Source: Euphorbia lathyris
Lineage: Eukaryota > Streptophyta > Magnoliopsida > Malpighiales > Euphorbiaceae
Reading direction: 5' to 3'
Assembly (NCBI RefSeq): GCF_963576675.1
Contig: NC_088913.1
Coordinates: 92,069,001 to 92,133,000, forward strand
DNA length: 64,000 bases
In this document: positions 44,619 to 56,197 of the stretch, piece after piece
Position numbering within the stretch: position 1 is the stretch's first letter
Layout of the letters: each line of letters begins with the position of its first letter
The notes under the pieces: model-generated
Seen by the model: the letters and a program-made list of their open reading frames with translations, nothing else
What the model was told of the DNA's origin: nothing
The model's database searches: none
Program-made: the position numbers and the translations under genes

Positions 44619-44684
44619 CGTTCTTATACTTCAATAATCTTTGAAACGAATCTCTACAAGTTCTTCAAAAGCTCAGCTGTTGAT
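44619..44684 (-). other. 5' UTR part of the first coding exon of KUP2
   Basis: The minus strand has a good acceptor, gattcagtgcag, ending at 44,685. The leader 44,684-44,619 runs to the ATG without an upstream ATG. Listed high to low because the feature is on the minus strand. Confidence 0.55.
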
Positions 44685-45399
44685 CTGCACTGAATCAAAA
44701 AACTCAGACTGAATATACCACAAGAATGAAATGAAATCTGAAAGAATATCTTCATAATCAGAGAAAATAACAAAAATTGAAAGTCATTTTCTCTCACTTT
44801 CGAATAAATTCACATGCCATCCATACATATCTCCATATCAACATCTCACCAAACTTTCAGAGAATAAAAATTTCTGAAACTTTGATAAAAACAGAGAAAA
44901 ACTCTTTAAAGTCAATCGAAAAGAGGGGAATTCTTTGTATATAAGGCTCAATTAAGTTATACAAAACAAAAAATTAATAATTGAACAAGGGCCCCCAAAT
45001 TTAATTTCTTGCTGCAAAGTGGGGTTCCTCCTGTAATTTGTTATGAAAAAGATAAAAATCAAACCTTTACCCTTTTTTTCATTCTGGTTTTGTATTTTCA
45101 CTGTTTGATATTCTTCAATCAATCAATCAATCAAGAGGGGTAATCTAATCTAACACGACATGCTGAACATGAACATGAAGAACCAGAGAAAAAAGACAAA
45201 AAGGGCATAGAAAAACAGAAATAAAGGGTTTTTTTTTTACTACTGGTTCAAGCTTTGTTTTACACAGTGAAATGGAAGAAGATTGAACGGCAAAATCACG
45301 TGATAAAACGACAGTTACGTTCACACAACATAACCCTTCAAGCCCACGAAATTAAAGCTGGTTTTCAGGACCATTTTAGCCTGTCCCCACTTTCTCTCT

Positions 45400-47345
45400 C
45401 TATCTCTAACTACTTTACCAATCCATTGATGAACTTTGAGATTCTTACCAACCAAAGAAACAGATTTGAAAACTGATATCAGGTGAAAAATGCTCTTTAA
45501 ATTGACATTAAAAAAATTGGGGGTTTTGGGGGTTTTTGAAAGTAGTAATAAACAATTCAATTGCTTAATTGAATTGTATTAAGCACTTAAATCCCTCACT
45601 TAACCTACCAAATTTAACCTCCTGAACCAGATTTTGCTTAATGAATTGAATCTCAAGTTTTGTCCATTGATGAACTTTGAAATGCTTACCAACCAAAGAG
45701 GCACATTTAAAAATAGATATCAGGTGAAATGCTCTTTAAATTGACATTAAAGAAAATTGGGGGTTTTGAAAGTAGTAATAAACAATTCAATTGCTTAATT
45801 GAATTGTATTAAAACACTTAAATCACTCACTTAACCTACCAAATTTGGCCTTCTGAACCAGACTTTGCTTAATGATTAGATTAGAAGCAGACCCATGTGA
45901 GTGAGATACATTAGGATTGAATTGAATCTGAAAGTTTGTCCATTGATGAACTTTGAGATGCTTACCAACCAAAGAAACACATTTGAAAACTGATATCAGG
46001 TGAAATGCTCTTTAAATTGAAAAAATTGGGGGTTTTGTAACCAAAATTGGGGGTTTTTAAACTAGTAAAAAACAACTCAAGTGCTTAATGGAGTCCTAAT
46101 AAGCACTTACATCACTCAAAAACCTACCAAATTTGGCCACCAGAACCAGATTTTGCATAATCATTAGATTAGAAGCAGACCCATGTGAATGAGATACATT
46201 AGGATTGAATTGAATCTCTCAATTGCAGCTTTCACCAGCCTTCCAAAACCCTCTTTTGTCCATTGATGAACTTCAAGATTCTTACCAACCAAAGAGACAC
46301 ATTTGAAAACTGAAAAATTGGGGGTTTTGAAAGTAGTAAAAAACAATTCAATTGCTTAATTGAGTCCTAATAAGCACTTAAATCACTCACTTAACCTACC
46401 AAATTTGGCCACCAGAACCAGATTTTGCATAATGATTATATTAGAAGCAGACCCATGTGAATGAGATACATTAGGATTGAATTGAATCTCTCAATTGCAG
46501 CTTTCACCAGCCTTCCAAAACCCTCTTTTGTCCATTGATGAACTTCAAGATTCTTACCAACCAAAGAGACACATTTGAAAAATTGGGGGTTTTGTAACCA
46601 AAGTTGGGGGTTTTGAAACTTGTAAAAGAAATTCAATTGCTTAATTGAATTGTATTACAGACTTAAATCACTCAATAACCTACCAAATTTGGCCTCCTGA
46701 ACCAGATTTTGCATAATGATTACATTAGAAGCAGACCCATGTGAATGAGATACATTAGGATTCAATTGAATCTCTCAATTGCAGCTTTCACCAGTCTTCC
46801 AAACCCCTCTTTTGTCCATTGATGAACTTCAAGATTCTTACCAACCAAAGAGACACATTTGAAAACTGAAAAATTGAGGGTTTTGAAAGTAGTAAAAAAC
46901 AATTCAATTGCTTAATTGAGTCCTAATAAGCACTTAAATCACTCACTTAACCTACCAAATTTGGCCACCAGAACCAGATTTTGCATAATGATTATATTAG
47001 AAGCAGACCCATGTGAATGAGATACATTAGGATTGAATTGAATCTCTCAATTGCAGCTTTCACCAGCCTTCCAAAACCCTCTTTTCTCCATTGATGAACT
47101 TTAAGATTCTTACCAACCAAAGAGACACATTTGAAAAATTGGGGGTTTTTAAACTAGTAAAAAACAACTCAATTGCTTAATTGAGTCCTAATAAGCACTT
47201 AAATCCCTCACTAACCTACCAAATTTGGCCACCAGAACCAGATTTTGCATAATGATTACATTAGAAGCAGACCCATGTGAGTGAGATACATTAGGATTGA
47301 ATTGAATTGAATTTGAATCTCTCAATTGTAGCTATCACCAGCCTT
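45400..47345. repeat. Seven-copy 240-320 bp tandem repeat in the KUP2 leader intron
   Basis: The marker cattgatgaac occurs at 45,424, 45,665, 45,941, 46,261, 46,533, 46,817 and 47,089 (spacings 241, 276, 320, 272, 284, 272). Each copy holds cttaccaaccaaagagacac, ttgggggtttt, aattcaattgcttaattga and ggcca-cagaaccagatttt. On the minus strand each copy keeps the frame SLVGKNLEVHQW, and the right-hand copies extend it as TKEGFGRLVKAAIERF. It lies inside the inferred 5' UTR intron (44,685-47,529). Confidence 0.9.
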
Positions 47346-47529
47346 TCAAAACCCTCTTTTGGAGCAACAACTTTATCTGTTTTCTTATACCCACTTGGGC
47401 TTCCCATTCTATTCTAATCAGAAGAAAGATAGATAGTGACTTATCTTTACTTTATACCTATTTCTAGCATTTCTTATCTGCCACTTTGATTTCAATTCAA
47501 GCTTATCCATAGTAAAAAAAAAAGGTTAC

Positions 47530-47800
47530 CTGAATTCTCCACCCCATTTTGGATTTGTTGAATGTAACGGTAATATTCTTTTCTGGGATCTGTAATTGAG
47601 CTCTGAAGTAGCTAATGAAGTGTAAAAATGGAAACTCATGCTTAATAAGTTGATACAGTGAATTTGGTCCTCACATAAGGCAGATTTAAAAGAGGGAAAA
47701 AAGAGAAGATAATAAGACAGCTAAGGATGGAGATTTTGGATTGATTTGAAGAGTTAATTGAACTGACAAAAAGCTGTAAAAGTTTAGAAGCCAACCGACA
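47530..47800 (-). other. Inferred non-coding 5' UTR exon of KUP2
   Basis: On the minus strand the segment ends gagaattcag|gtaacc at 47,530/47,529, a good donor, pairing with the acceptor at 44,685. The region is not repeat-derived, unlike its surroundings. KUP genes in other plants often have leader introns. The 5' end (transcription start) cannot be placed; 47,800 is a rough limit before the M5 repeat. Confidence 0.5.
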
Positions 47801-47833
47801 ATGGCGAATGTTGCTCAGACTGAACTGAACTTT

Positions 47834-48745
47834 TATGGGTTAAATGTAACATTGGTCACTTAACTTTCAAAATTGTCTCAAAAATGGTCACGTAATTTCC
47901 ATTTATCTTAGTAAAATCATTCAATTTTAAATTATATTTCAATAAAATTACTTCGACGACTTCAAGAACAAAAAAAATACTGAAAAAATGACATATCTCT
48001 AGTCAACTTTTACCATTGACCGAAACGACATGTGGCTGCTGTCATGTATTTTTTCGATCAGCTAGGTGGTAGTCATATGTCATTTCGATCAGTGATGAAA
48101 GTTGACTATTGATGATGTGGAAACCATGCAATGTTCAAAACCAGTTTAAATTACGCCTAAACGTTCGAAGTCGAGAATTTGTCCCGATTTTCTCCAATTA
48201 GTCTGTTTTTGCGTTTTTTTTCCTCGGGCGATTTTTAACCGTGTAAGCGATGCTGAACAAAAACGTTTTTTATTATTATTTTATTTTATTATAATTATTC
48301 ATGAATTGTATTTTGAACATTATCGTATGATTATTCATGAATTGTGTTTAATGTTAAGGATATTCTTTAATAACTTTTGGTAAATTATATTACTTATGAA
48401 CATTATATTTTATTTGTTTCAATGATATTGTTGTTGAAAATTTGATGTTTACGTTTTTAAAGATATATGTTACAAATATATATGTTTTTAGATAGTATAA
48501 TATAAATTTTAATTGAATTTTTATAATAATTTGGTTGATTTATTAATACAAAATCGATAAATTTCAATTAATCTCCGACTAATCTCCGATTAATTTTCAA
48601 GAACCTTGTCTGCCATGTCATATTTTTTTTGTCTTTTTATTTTTGAAGTCGCCAAAATGATTTTAGAAAGACAAAATTTAAAATTGACTGACTATTTTGA
48701 AATAATTATAAAAATTCAGTAACCAACGATGTATTTAACCGATTT
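47834..48745. mobile_element. M5 fold-back element interrupted by a hAT-like repeat
   Basis: Ends gggttaaatgtaacattggt and inverse (accaacgatgtatttaacc) are complementary. 48,135-48,605, AT-rich with gcgatttttaaccg and ctccgattaatttt, is a separate insert related to 33,735-34,105 and 49,070-49,585. It lies just upstream of the KUP2 leader and so may occupy promoter space. Confidence 0.55.
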
Positions 48746-49061
48746 TTTTTTTTTTATGGAATTTAACATGAAGTTTTATATTAAAAGAAAGAAAGTGGAC
48801 ATGGAAAGATGAGTAATGGAAGAAAGTAATAAATAAAGAAATGGCATTGGAGTATGTGGAGTTGGTTTTAGTTTTAGATATGTCAAGTTGCATTATAGTG
48901 TAATAGAAATTGAAATTATTCTTCTCCAAACATATTATTATTGCAAAGGAATGTTTTCCTAGTAGACAATTTTGTTTAGGAATGGTGTGAGATTCCGTTG
49001 ATATGTTCACATCATTTGTTGTCATGCCTAGAATCAAGAGCCACATATCAATTAGGGTTTG
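48746..49061. other. No gene seen
   Basis: A minus-strand frame of 109 codons (49,064-48,735) shows no recognisable domain, is AT-driven and starts inside a repeat flank. I consider it chance. Confidence 0.4.
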
Positions 49062-49069
49062 CAAATTTG

Positions 49070-49585
49070 CAAGGTTTTAAAAGATGCTAGGCGCTGGTCG
49101 GGCGGAGAGGACCCTTACTTATTAATCGGTGATTAATCGGATTTGTATTTTTTATATTTATTTATTTATTATTAAATAAAGTCTTATAAAAATATCATTA
49201 ATATATGAATTATACTATGTAAAAATAATAATATAAAATATTTAGGATAGAAAAACATGCATATTTTAATATTATTTATATTAATGTCCTTAAAAAAATA
49301 ACAAATAGATCAATAAAATAATATTTATAACAAAATGTATCAAAATAAAATAAAATTAATATTCTTAAAAATAAATTTAATAGTTTAAGGTTTTTTTTTT
49401 TTTTTGTTATTTAATATTTTTTTAAATTAAAAAAGTTGACATAAAATTTAAGGACCAATTTTTTCAAAAAGGCCGCCTGAGAGCCGCCTAGACCCGCCTG
49501 AGACCGCCTAGGCAGCCAAAAATCGGTCAACCGATTTATACCGCCCGATTAAAAATCCCCGCCTTGGCCGATTTTTAGAACACTG
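49070..49585. mobile_element. hAT-like element, 516 bp
   Basis: Ends caaggttttaaaagatgc and the inverse cagtgttctaaaaatcgg are flanked by the exact 8 bp duplication caaatttg (49,062-49,069 and 49,586-49,593). Subterminal cgcctaggcgg-like words match 33,735-34,105. Confidence 0.8.
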
Positions 49586-49649
49586 CAAATTTGCAATTTA
49601 GGTAGGGTTAGACACCAAAAATAGCATTTTAAGAGAATTAATAATTCCG

Positions 49650-49925
49650 GTGGGAGCCTCGTCGTCCCTCGGGTACTAGGTCGCTGGAGCAGCGGGTACT
49701 GCGAGTGCTGGAACTCAGCGATGGCTGGTGCTGCATGTTGGTCGTATTAAATGCAACATTGATGCTGTGATTTTTGTGCATAAGAGTTGGTTGGGGTCGG
49801 AGCGGTGTTAAAAGACTCTGGCAGCAGATTTAGAGGATGTAGAAGTGGGATGGCATCGGGTTTAATCCCAACGAGACTGGCCGAGACATTAGTACTACGG
49901 GTTGGAATACTAATTCTTAAGTTTC
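49650..49925 (+). mobile_element. LINE RNase H relic 1
   Basis: Plus-strand translation gives KCNIDAVIF, then after a frame change GVGAVLKDSGSRF and PTRLAETLVLRVGILI, matching the start of the RNase H domain of plant LINE ORF2 (NxDAA, GIGAVxRDSxG, AExLALR). It is short and broken. Confidence 0.65.
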
Positions 49926-51104
49926 ATATATAAATACTAATTCTTTCAAATTCATCAGAGCACGATGCAATGACACATAACAATATCTACATAATCGAAA
50001 TTCTAATTTACATCTCAACTCCGACTCCAACCTTGATTCCAACCCCGACTTAAAACCCCCTTCTCGGTTTTTACGAAATTGCTTGTTTAGTCGCCTTTAT
50101 TATTCTAATAGCTATTGGATTAAAATTCTCTAAAAAATTCTAGTTTTCTAGAAAAAAATAAAGAAAAGAATAAGAGAGATTTTAGAAGATCGATTGATCG
50201 ATTTTACCATAAACGGTCTAAGTCAATTGAAAAGTAAAAAAAAAAGTACGAAAAAAAATCTCAAAAATCCCCCCAGCAATTTAATAATGTTAAGGGGATT
50301 TGCTTTGATTCTGCTAATGGCACAAATCACATTGTTTGTTTTGAGACAAAAAAAAAAAATCATAGATACTGATTTGCGAAAACGTGAAACCACAAGTTTT
50401 TTTTTTAAATTAACTCTAAAAAAATATACATATATATGTTTTATTTTCGTGTTATTCACTAATTGAATATCAAATGATTTTAAAAAAAATGATTCTTTTT
50501 TCAATTTCAAAATCGATCTAAAGATTCCATCTTTGAACTCGGCAGAATAATTGTATTTTTTTTATCCAACACATGGAAAATACACTTTTTTTTTTCTTTT
50601 TTTTCCACATTTATATATTTATCTATGATCTGTTACTGTTATTGATAAATGATCAAATGATAAACATGTGCACTAGAGCTAACAAAATTTATAACTAAGT
50701 AGAGGGTTTTCTTATTTATATCTGAAATAAAATTGCATCATTTATAATGTTAAAAGTAAAATTGTCATTAGATGCTAATTGTAGAGATATTTTTATACTT
50801 TATGTCCATGGATTAGCTCAGGTCTAATCGAGGTTCACATTACTTTGTCTAAACCCAATTCAGCTCGTATTATATTACAGCGGGCTCAGATCGGACTGGG
50901 CTAAGGTAAGAAAATTGATTACCAAGCCCAACCGATCCTGCCCAACTAATATATATTTTATATTAAAAAAATTATAAATAACATTAAATTATAAATATGA
51001 ATAATAAAAATATACTAACAAATTAAATTGTAGTGAATTAATTCAAAGATAATTTTATGTAATAAAAAAATATTAATAAAATAATAAAAATAAAATAGAG
51101 GTAA
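49926..51104. other. AT-rich interval, no supported gene
   Basis: A 90-codon frame at 50,194-50,466 is rich in Lys/Phe runs and has no domain I recognise. 50,800-50,950 carries cccaattcagctcg/gggctcagatcgg repeat words. Nothing further. Confidence 0.4.
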
Positions 51105-51561
51105 TAATATAGATGGTGCTATTTTTCAGGATCAAGGCTGTCACGGGATTGGAGCTGTGTTGCGAAGTGATACGGGAGATTTTCTCGGTTGTATCAGTTC
51201 TTGCAGGGAGGGAGTTTTTTCTACTGATGCGGTCGAGGCGTTAGCGCTTAGACGGGCTATTGATTGGATTTTTTCGCTTGGGCTGGTGGATGTTCAGATT
51301 GAAACTGACGCCAAGCTAGTTGCGGATGGTTTTAACTCTTCTCTTGTGGATTACTCTGAGCTTGGGATGATTATTAATGAATGTAAAGAGAGGTTGAGAG
51401 TTAGACAGGATATTAGAGTGTCGTTTATTTCTCGGAATGCGAATATGGTTGCCCATGTAATTGCAAGGCAATCTATTTCCAATGCTTCTGAGTTTGTTAG
51501 TTTTCAAGTGCCTAGTTGGTTAATGAGTGCTGTTTGTAAAGACAATTCATTCATTGATTAA
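51105..51561 (+). mobile_element. LINE RNase H fragment with intact frame
   Basis: An uninterrupted frame runs from NIDGAIFQDQGCHGIGAVLR through VEALALRRAIDWIFSLG, IETDAKLVADGF and FISRNANMVAHVIAR to the stop at 51,559-51,561. This is a complete RNase H (RVT_3-type) domain with the catalytic Asp-Glu-Asp pattern (DGA, EAL, TDA). No reverse transcriptase precedes it, so it is a 5'-truncated LINE. It could instead be a stand-alone RNase H-like gene, but there is no Met or promoter in the right place. A MULE derivative is inserted at its stop codon. Confidence 0.75.
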
Positions 51562-52207
51562 GTGGGCTGTTATATACCGCAATATTTTTTCCACCTACCG
51601 CACTTTTTTGACAATTTTGCCCTCCTTATAATTTAAACTCAAAAATTCAAAAATCTCAAATCCTCTCTAGCTTTTTGGTTTTTCAAAAAACCCGGCCTAA
51701 AACAACATGTCGTCAAAGCCAGGAGCGGATAAAGGCTTCATGAAATCTCCGTTAAGTTTTTTTTTTTTAAATTACTCAGAAATCACGGGTTCCGCCTCCG
51801 AATCGGAAGCGGAACCCATATGAATATAAGGTAAACGGAATCGCCGTGCCGTTTCCACCACGGGTGGAACGGACGAACTGCCCCTTCCACCCGTGGTGGA
51901 AACGGCACAGCCGTTCGTTCCACCGTACGGTGGAACGATAACGGTGCACGCTGCCCGTTTAGGCCAAAAAAAATCGAAATTCAAAAAACAAAATTTAAAT
52001 TTAAATTTATATCGTAGGATTACCTCGTGTTCGAAATCATGGTCTTCGGGAATGCTCGGGTCCATTTTCGTCCAATTTGGGTTTTTAGGCTTAGGAGAGA
52101 AAGAGAGGAAAAAAAGTTTTGGTTTTTGATAAAAAAATTATGACAAGGGTATAAATGTCAAAAGAGTGCGGTGGATGGAAAAAATAGTGCGGTATATAGG
52201 AATACCC
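51562..52207. mobile_element. 646 bp deletion derivative of the three-gene MULE family
   Basis: The terminal inverted repeats match the MULE at 17,188 in opposite orientation: left GTGGGCTGTTATATACCGC, right (inverted) GGGTATTCCTATATACCGC. An exact 8 bp duplication ttgattaa flanks it (51,554-51,561 and 52,208-52,215). On the plus strand, 51,707-51,750 encodes MSSKPGADKGFMKSP before a gttaag donor, the counterpart of PMD exon 1. On the minus strand, 52,065-52,024 encodes MDPSIPEDHDFEHE before a gtaatc donor, 11 of 14 residues identical to transposase exon 1 and the same 42 nt length. Everything between the two first introns is gone. Confidence 0.9.
51775..51960. repeat. Fused palindrome array of the MULE derivative
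   Basis: A perfect 24 bp inverted repeat (arms 51,846-51,869 and 51,885-51,908, 15 nt loop) is followed by a perfect 24 bp palindrome (51,915-51,938). Both share the ttccacc/ggtggaa core of the arrays in the large MULE. Confidence 0.88.
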
Positions 52208-52215
52208 TTGATTAA

Positions 52216-55200
52216 TTGATATCTTTTCATTAAAAAAAACATATATAACATAAGGACGGGCAGAGTGAGGTTGAGCTCGGGCTTTTGTGTTATCCAAAGT
52301 CCAATTCATTCTATGTACGGGCTTGAATAGATTCAGGCTGGGCTTAATCAAAGTTGGTCCTTATCCTAATTTAGTTATGTTTAATGATTCTATTTAATTC
52401 TACTTCAGTGAAGATATATTATTCTCTATTTAATTCTAGTTATGTTTGGGGAAAAAATGAAATGACGTCACTTTTTGATTAAATTAATAGATTTTGTTTT
52501 ATATAATATATTTTAAATATTTTCTTTGATAAAATTATATTTTAAATATTAGGTGTATCATATAAGGTACCAAAATTATATAAAAATAGGATAAGTGTAA
52601 AATTTAACTTTAACAAGTGTAGATTGAATTTTTAATATAAGAAATTGTGTAAATTTAACTCTAACATTTCTAAATAACATCAATACCAAAATTTTAAAAT
52701 TTTTAATTTACCTGTTAATTAGCTGTCACATCGGTCCTTCTAAATATTATTTATATATAGATATTTTTTTAATTCAAATGCTTAAACGACTATATCCACC
52801 GCATATAAATTAATCATAATTTTTTTTGTCAAAATATCTAAAATGTTACATTATTACTAATATGCTTACAAATAAACAACAAAAAATGTAAAATTTCTTA
52901 CAGTTACAAGTCCAAATTTGAAATAAGAACGTATTCCACGCCTTCTTCTTTGCAACTCCATGTTGTTTCTCACTCTGCTTTAGTTTATCGACAAATTTGT
53001 TTAGTTAAACAAAAAATTTCAAATTTTTAGTAACTTAAGACAAAAATTGATATTGCTTAAAAACATTAAAATTAAATTTATAATATTTTATATGTTAGGA
53101 CTAAATCTACGCTCTACAGGTCAAATTTTGCCCTTATCCCGTATAAAATTAAAATCTTTGGTTTAATTTTCCAAGTACGTAAAGCGAGAAGACATTAATT
53201 CGTAGAAATCCATAATAAATTAGGTAAAGTCCAAAACAAATCACTTTTTTTTTATTAAATTGGTACCTAAAAAATAATAATTTGTCCAAATAAAGACTAT
53301 GATTTTCATTTACGATCAGAAGATGGCTGCACTACAAACAAAAACCTTGAAAATTTCAAATACTTGATAATATTATAAGCAACTTTAATTTTTCAACGTT
53401 TTAAATTTGTGGTCATTTTAATGTTGGCCCTGTTTGGTAAATAGTTGTTAGCTGTTAGCTGATTACATTAACTGTTAGCTGATTACCTTTTTGGTTTGCT
53501 GATTTGACTAGTTGACTGTGTAAACCTGTTTGGTAAAATTTAGCTAATTGCTAATAGCTGTTTGTGTAAAATGCCATATAAAGACATTGCAGACTCTTTA
53601 TGGAATTAAAGGGTAATAATTAGGGGTAAAAATGTTATTCAAAAGAGTTAGAGCAATAAGCTAATTGAAAAACCTCATTAAATGAGCTTTTTCAACATTA
53701 GTTTTTTGGACCCAATAAACTCTTTCAAACATCTCTTTATCAAACACCGCAATTAAAGGTTTGACTAGTCAAAATCTCTAAAGTAGCTCAAACTTTTAAT
53801 TTTACCCCTAAAAAGCTTTATACCAAATAGGGTCATGGTGATAAGAGAGAAAATGAATGTTTAAAGAGAGAAATCTACGGCTTTCATCTATCCTAAAATG
53901 AATATTGGGTCTATCTATCCTTTCTTTTCCTCCGGCTTTCATCTCTTCTATGATCTTGAAGGATGTGGTGGAGTCAGTTTTCCTAGGCTGATCCCGGGTT
54001 GAGCGTTTTTTGTTTTGTTTGTTTTTCTTTTCTATCCTACCAAAAAAAAAGAGAGAAATCAACGAAAATGAATGTTTTGAAAAATAAAAAATTTAATTAC
54101 ATAGGCCTTGTTTGATAAACCACTTAATTGCTTAAATTAAAATGTTAAGCACTTATTTAATTTCAGTGCATTTGATAACGGTTGTTTTTTCACCACTTAA
54201 ATTAGTTAATTAAGTTAAAAATCACTTATTTTGATAAGTCAAAATATTTAACTTATCATTTTAAGTTAAACATTATCAACTAATATTTTTTTAAAAATTA
54301 AATCATTCAATATTTTCAGCACTTATAATATTCAGCACTTAAAATTCAGTACTTATTTTTTCAGCACTTAATTTTCAGTTTTATCAAACAGCACCATAGT
54401 AAATATGGTAAAAAACAACTTTTATTATTGAATGTTTTTAGTTTGAAGTCACTAACAATCATGTTTATAGTATCAAACTAAATAATTTTGTTTTTAGCAA
54501 AACAAAAATTACAGTCTTCATTTGGATAATTTTTTTTTCAGATAGTACTTTGATGAAAAGTGAAACTAGGTGGGTTTTTTTTTTTAACTTTACCCTAATA
54601 AAATTTATGATTTAAAAAAAATGTAACTTACGAAGTAAGTAACCGAAAGAATAATTAAAGATTTATGCAATCGATCCAATATAATATTAAGGGGACTATA
54701 TGTTAATTTGTATAACTAAAAATGAATGTAGTGTCAATTTGCTCTAGCAAACAAATAAAGGATAAAAGAGTAATTTTGTTGAACCGAAGATGCATTAGTT
54801 TCAGCGCATTCACGAGTAAATTATATTTATGGTACTTAATTTTTGGGTAAATTTTAAATAAAACCTCTGTGGTTTCACTAATTTTCAGATAAAGGATTAT
54901 GGTTTACTTTTTGTTAAAACAATGATTGATGTTTTCAACTTCAGCAAAATAAGGACTTTTTCGAATGATACTATTAAAATCACCCTTGGCGACTTCAAAA
55001 ATGACATATTTTAAGAAATACTAATATTCTAAACAACTTTAATTCTTCAACTTTTTTTTATTTTAAGGTTATTTAGATGATGTTTGGTAAAGAGAGAGAA
55101 AGTTAATGTTTAGAGAGAGAAAGTTCTAAAAAAGATAGAAAATGTAGTTCCATAAAAAAAATATGACATTGAACAATTTTAATTCTTGAAAATTTTCATT

Positions 55201-55485
55201 TTAAGGACGTTAAAGATGGTTTTAATAGCATTAATCCAACTGCGAAAGCTCAATCATCGTTTTGACAAAAAGTAAATCACAGTCGTTTATCTAAAAATTA
55301 GTGAAACCACTTGAATTTTATTTGAAATTTACCCTTAATTTTATTCTATTCATACGTTGGTATCTAAATTTCATTTTCTTAAAAAAATATATATAAAGTA
55401 ATAATGATTGGATAATTGAGTACATTTAACCGGTTAACGTGAGTTTGTTTAAATTTCTTTTAATTAAAAATTGGAACCTACAATA
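52216..55485. other. Gene-free interval with MITE traces
   Basis: 53,427-53,836 has inverted ends ggccctgtttggtaaa / ttaccaaatagggtc. 54,103-54,396 has ggccttgtttgataaacc / ttttatcaaacagcacc; both are common plant MITE end types. 54,850-55,330 is a further fold-back (aaacctctgtggtttcacta ... tagtgaaaccacttgaattt). 52,530-53,160 is low-complexity AT-rich. The 84-codon frame at 53,808-54,062 lies across MITE ends and is not supported. Confidence 0.45.
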
Positions 55486-55893
55486 TATTCAACCAGTGGC
55501 GAATACAAGATTGTTCGGTTGGGGGAGCCGATTTTGCACGTGGTGTATCAGAAAAGTTAGAAATTTGGATTTAAGAAATGCCTAAAAGGCTACAAAATTC
55601 AGAAATTTGAATTCAATGAGGGTTTAATAGGTTAAAAAAATTAGAATTTTGGATTTAGAAAGAGCTTAGCAGACAAAAAAAAAAAAATTAGAATTTTAGA
55701 TTTAGAAATGACCTAACATGACCTGAGCTAATTTTGGAGTGTTAATTAAGCACCTGACCATTATTTCTTAGAAATAGGATGGCCGGGATCACCACCTCAA
55801 ATTTCGTGAAGACATAAAAGCCAAAACTATTCGTGATGATGGTGGTTCCGGCGGCCGGAGGGACCCAGACCCCTGTTTCCACCCCTAACTCAA
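55486..55893. mobile_element. hAT-like element, 408 bp
   Basis: Left end cagtggcgaatacaag and right end with ccggcggccggagggaccc match the ends of 15,666-16,611 and the repeat at 1-260. The flanks tattcaac and aactcaac match at 6 of 8 positions, so the duplication is uncertain. Confidence 0.55.
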
Positions 55894-56153
55894 CTAACAA
55901 AAAAAATACAATACTACCCCTATCTTTTTTTCCCTCCCATATTCTAATTCTCTTTATGTGAGACGGACACTCACCGGCAGCACCAACTGTTTCGGCGTCC
56001 GGCGAGATGACAATGCAAGCCCACCACCGATTGAAGATGGGTTTAAATTAGCAATAGAGAGAGAAAAAAAAGTAGTGAAAAACTCACAATGGAATGAAAA
56101 AAAAAAAAAAAATTTAAAAACAATGAATATATTATATTTTGTTGTTTATCAAA
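55894..56153. other. Short gap before the LINE, no gene supported
   Basis: A plus-strand frame of 69 codons (55,958-56,167) reads RRTLTGSTNCFGVRRDDNAS and then becomes low complexity. I cannot tie it to any family. Confidence 0.35.
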
Positions 56154-56197
56154 ACATTATTTTTTAGTTTTTTTTGAATGAATGAATTGAATTAATA

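Noticed and set aside
46164..46636. Two near-identical 60-66 codon frames as possible small genes
   Set aside because: They are units of the leader-intron tandem array. I report the repeated phrase as a finding but do not call genes.
50194..50510. 90-95 codon frames on both strands
   Set aside because: Lys/Phe-rich homopolymer translation without any family signature.
51105..51561. A host RNase H gene
   Set aside because: The sequence pattern is that of LINE ORF2 C-termini and lacks a start and promoter. Kept as a LINE fragment.
53808..54062. 84-codon minus-strand frame
   Set aside because: It crosses MITE ends and is basic low-complexity sequence; not supported.
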